Made by a program: the position numbers and the translations under genes. 43,581 nt of DNA from Sphingopyxis sp. GTDB taxonomy: Bacteria > Pseudomonadota > Alphaproteobacteria > Sphingomonadales > Sphingomonadaceae. The notes below the pieces were generated by a model. That model had not been told where the DNA came from. It made no database searches and was given only the letters and a program-made list of their open reading frames with translations. The DNA lies in contig PNNB01000030.1 in assembly GCA_013823985.1 (NCBI GenBank), positions 1 through 43,581 on the forward strand. Direction: 5' to 3'. Shown one piece after another: positions 41,739 through 43,581 of the stretch (the first letter of the stretch is position 1; every line of letters begins with the position of its first letter).

Positions 41739-41841
41739 ACAGCGCTCCAACACAACAAAGGTTATAAAAACTGCGATATTTCTGACATTTGACATTCAAG
41801 CGTGAAGGTTTCGTCAACGATTTCTGGTTAACGACAGCGTC

Positions 41842-43491
41842 ATGGTTCGCGTTTATTCTGCCCTCGCCGCTCTGTCGGTTCTTACAGTCTCGACGCCCGC
41901 TGCTGCGCTCGACGGCTCGCTAGTGCCGGTCGATCCGGGCTCGGCGGCACGGGTCTCGTTATCGTCGCCAGATAGGGATACGACGCACGAACCCGTAGAC
42001 GCTGGATTGCCTCCGCCCGGCTCGGAAGACGAGCTTGGCAGCGCGATGATCGGAGCTATCCATGTTGCCGGGGCCCCGGATATTGCGCGCGGTCAATTTG
42101 CTTCCGCGGTGGCGCCGTTTCTCGGGCGCGAGTTTGGCGAAGGCCGTACGCAAGAACTGCTGAGCGCGGTCTCGGGCGTCGCGCGGAAGCATGGCTACGC
42201 CTTTGCAACCAGCCGTATTCCGCCCCAGACAGTCAGCGCTGGAGTTTTGACCGTGGAGGTGTCAGAGGGCCGGATCGACGAAGTCAGGCTGGAAGGAGAG
42301 CAGCGCCGCGAGGTCGCAGACCTACTGCGCTCCCTCGTGGGGGAGATCGGAAGGACAGATGAGGTCGACCGGCTTCTTATGCTAGCGACCGACCTGCCAG
42401 GAGTGACCATAGGAAAAGTGCGATATACCGTCGAGAGCGGGCGCGGCATCTTGATCGTTCCGGTCACTTACGACCGCGTTCGAGGTTGGGCGACGCTAGA
42501 CAACCGCGGATCAGAAGCGCTCGGACCCATCAGGGCGCAGCTGGGCATCGACGTTGCTGCTCTGCTGAGCTTGGACGACCGCCTGACGCTTCAGAGCGTC
42601 GTGACGCCTGCAGATCCTAGCGAACTGACCGTGCTATATGCTCGCTACGCTTACATGTGGCCCAGCGCTTCCACTGAGTTTGCAATTTCAGGAACCTATG
42701 GCCGAACAAACTCGGGCGGGCATTGGGAGACTTACAACCCTCGCGGCCAAAGCCTGGGCGGGACGGTCAGCCTGACGCGCACGATAACCCGCGGGCGTGC
42801 CGACAGCCTGTGGGCGTCGCTCGACTTTTCCTATCTCAAGATCGATCAGTTTTGGGAAGAGGAGCTAATTCAACGCGATCGCGTCGCGGCGCTCGCCATG
42901 TCGCTTAATGGTTACACCCCGATAGTTGGCGGACGTTTGCGCGCGGGAGCGAGCGTAACTTGGGCATTTCCTATATTTGGTGCAACACGGCAGGGCGATC
43001 CGCTTGCATCTCGCGCCGGGGCGGGGTCTGATTATCTGGTGGCCCGAGCATGGACGAACTGGACCGGCAAACTGGCTGGACCCTTCAGTGCTCGTCTCGG
43101 CGTAACAACGCAGCTTGCGAGCGAGCCGATCCTGGCAGTTGACCAGCTCACAATTGGCGGCCCAGGCTTCGGCCGGGGCTATGATTTCAGCGAGCGGGCC
43201 GGCGATGAAGGCGCTCTTGGCTCGGTAGAGTTTCGTTCAGACATGATCGACCGCGGTCAGGGGCTGGTGCACTGGATGCAGGTTTACGCGTTTGCCGACG
43301 GCGGCGTGGTACGCGACCTGCGGGGCCGTTTGGGCACCGGAGATCTCTATTCCGCGGGGGCTGGGGCGCGGCTGGGCCTTGGGAGCAAACTCCGTCTCGA
43401 AGTCGAGGCAGCATTTCCGCTCAGAGATTTCCGGCATGATTCAGGCGATAAGGCGCCGCTTGTTTCGGCTGTATTCGGCGCTCAATTCTAG
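41842..43491 (+). CDS. Two-partner secretion outer membrane transporter (ShlB/FhaC/HecB family)
   Basis: A 549-residue TpsB protein that secretes a large partner across the outer membrane. Signal peptide (about 1-22), proline-rich linker, POTRA domain (about 70-145; ILAVSGV...GYAFATSRIPPQTVSAG, VEVSEGRI) and a second POTRA-like region, then a 16-strand barrel with GGPGFGRGYDFSERAGDEG near the end and a C-terminal Phe. It is divergent from FecR. No secreted TpsA partner is inside the window; it may lie beyond 43581. Confidence 0.92.
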   Translation: MVRVYSALAALSVLTVSTPAAALDGSLVPVDPGSAARVSLSSPDRDTTHEPVDAGLPPPGSEDELGSAMIGAIHVAGAPDIARGQFASAVAPFLGREFGEGRTQELLSAVSGVARKHGYAFATSRIPPQTVSAGVLTVEVSEGRIDEVRLEGEQRREVADLLRSLVGEIGRTDEVDRLLMLATDLPGVTIGKVRYTVESGRGILIVPVTYDRVRGWATLDNRGSEALGPIRAQLGIDVAALLSLDDRLTLQSVVTPADPSELTVLYARYAYMWPSASTEFAISGTYGRTNSGGHWETYNPRGQSLGGTVSLTRTITRGRADSLWASLDFSYLKIDQFWEEELIQRDRVAALAMSLNGYTPIVGGRLRAGASVTWAFPIFGATRQGDPLASRAGAGSDYLVARAWTNWTGKLAGPFSARLGVTTQLASEPILAVDQLTIGGPGFGRGYDFSERAGDEGALGSVEFRSDMIDRGQGLVHWMQVYAFADGGVVRDLRGRLGTGDLYSAGAGARLGLGSKLRLEVEAAFPLRDFRHDSGDKAPLVSAVFGAQF

Positions 43492-43530
43492 TGCGTCGAG
43501 AATAGTAGCGCTGATGGGTCCGCGCTAAGC

Positions 43531-43554
43531 ACTGCTCGCTTATCGAGGAGCAGT
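43531..43554 (+). terminator. Possible hairpin after the TpsB gene
   Basis: ACTGCTC (43531-43537) and GAGCAGT (43548-43554) form a 7-bp stem with a 10-base loop, 39 bp after the stop. It overlaps a dispersed-repeat-like word (GCAGTCGGC) and has no U-run. Confidence 0.3.
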
Positions 43555-43581
43555 CGGCGTTAACCGCCGGATCTGGCCGTT

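Noticed and set aside
1..43581. Search by eye for CRISPR arrays, tRNA, rRNA, integrase and attachment sites
   Set aside because: No regularly spaced repeats, no tRNA-like cloverleaf or rRNA segment and no integrase or transposase motif were recognised; short ones could still be missed without a tool.

Overview
The window reads as a chromosomal segment of a GC-rich alphaproteobacterium, most likely a member of the Sphingomonadales (Sphingomonas/Sphingopyxis-like). This rests on the high-GC codon use, a TonB-dependent receptor with a VVTGSRI-type plug start, DUF6894 and DUF411 proteins, the sphingomonad style of copA-copB-type copper genes and short dispersed intergenic repeats. No rRNA, tRNA, CRISPR array or intact insertion sequence was seen.

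Layout. 1-2070: 5' part of a TonB receptor gene (runs off the left edge). 2551-17694: a copper/heavy-metal resistance island. It holds a lipoprotein, a DUF411 protein, CopB, the multicopper oxidase CopA, a three-gene module matching the cnrY-cnrX-cnrH layout (membrane anti-sigma, periplasmic metal sensor, ECF sigma), CopC, CopD, a YHS-type P1B ATPase, CueR, a two-HMA-domain copper ATPase, a CopZ-like chaperone, a secreted serine hydrolase and two small exported proteins. 18124-21648: a second ECF sigma/anti-sigma pair with a divergent exported subtilisin-like protease and a glycine-rich exported protein. 21908-35358: mixed accessory genes, including a diguanylate cyclase, a membrane-fused winged-helix regulator, a SnoaL-like protein with an AraC regulator, an HWE/HisKA_2-type histidine kinase, a GFA protein, a bdcA-cupin-hydrolase operon with a divergent LysR, a Crp/Fnr regulator, a DUF6894 protein, hemerythrin and a 50-residue hydrophilic protein. 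35899-38046: a secreted protein followed by decayed MFS and AraC fragments. 38057-43491: PilZ, CHASE2-EAL, FecR and a two-partner-secretion outer membrane protein.

Regulation readable from the sequence. (i) The same promoter-like pattern, (T/C)(G/A)AGGG-N15-GCGTAT(G/T)A, stands before the cnrYXH-like operon, copA and copC, so one metal-responsive sigma factor probably runs all three. (ii) Two CueR-type operators lie back to back between the copper ATPase and copZ. (iii) A perfect 11-bp inverted repeat between the second sigma gene and the protease gene creates two divergent GGAAG-N17-CGTT promoters, and a third copy precedes the glycine-rich protein gene; this looks like a small self-contained ECF regulon. 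(iv) Three copies of an ATGAGCAA word, two of them 11 bp apart, precede the membrane-fused winged-helix regulator.

The best candidates for something undescribed are the copper-linked cnrYXH-like circuit, with all five metal ligands of CnrX kept but no Ni/Co efflux genes beside it, and the symmetric-promoter ECF/protease/glycine-rich-protein system. All family assignments come from reading motifs; no database search was run.
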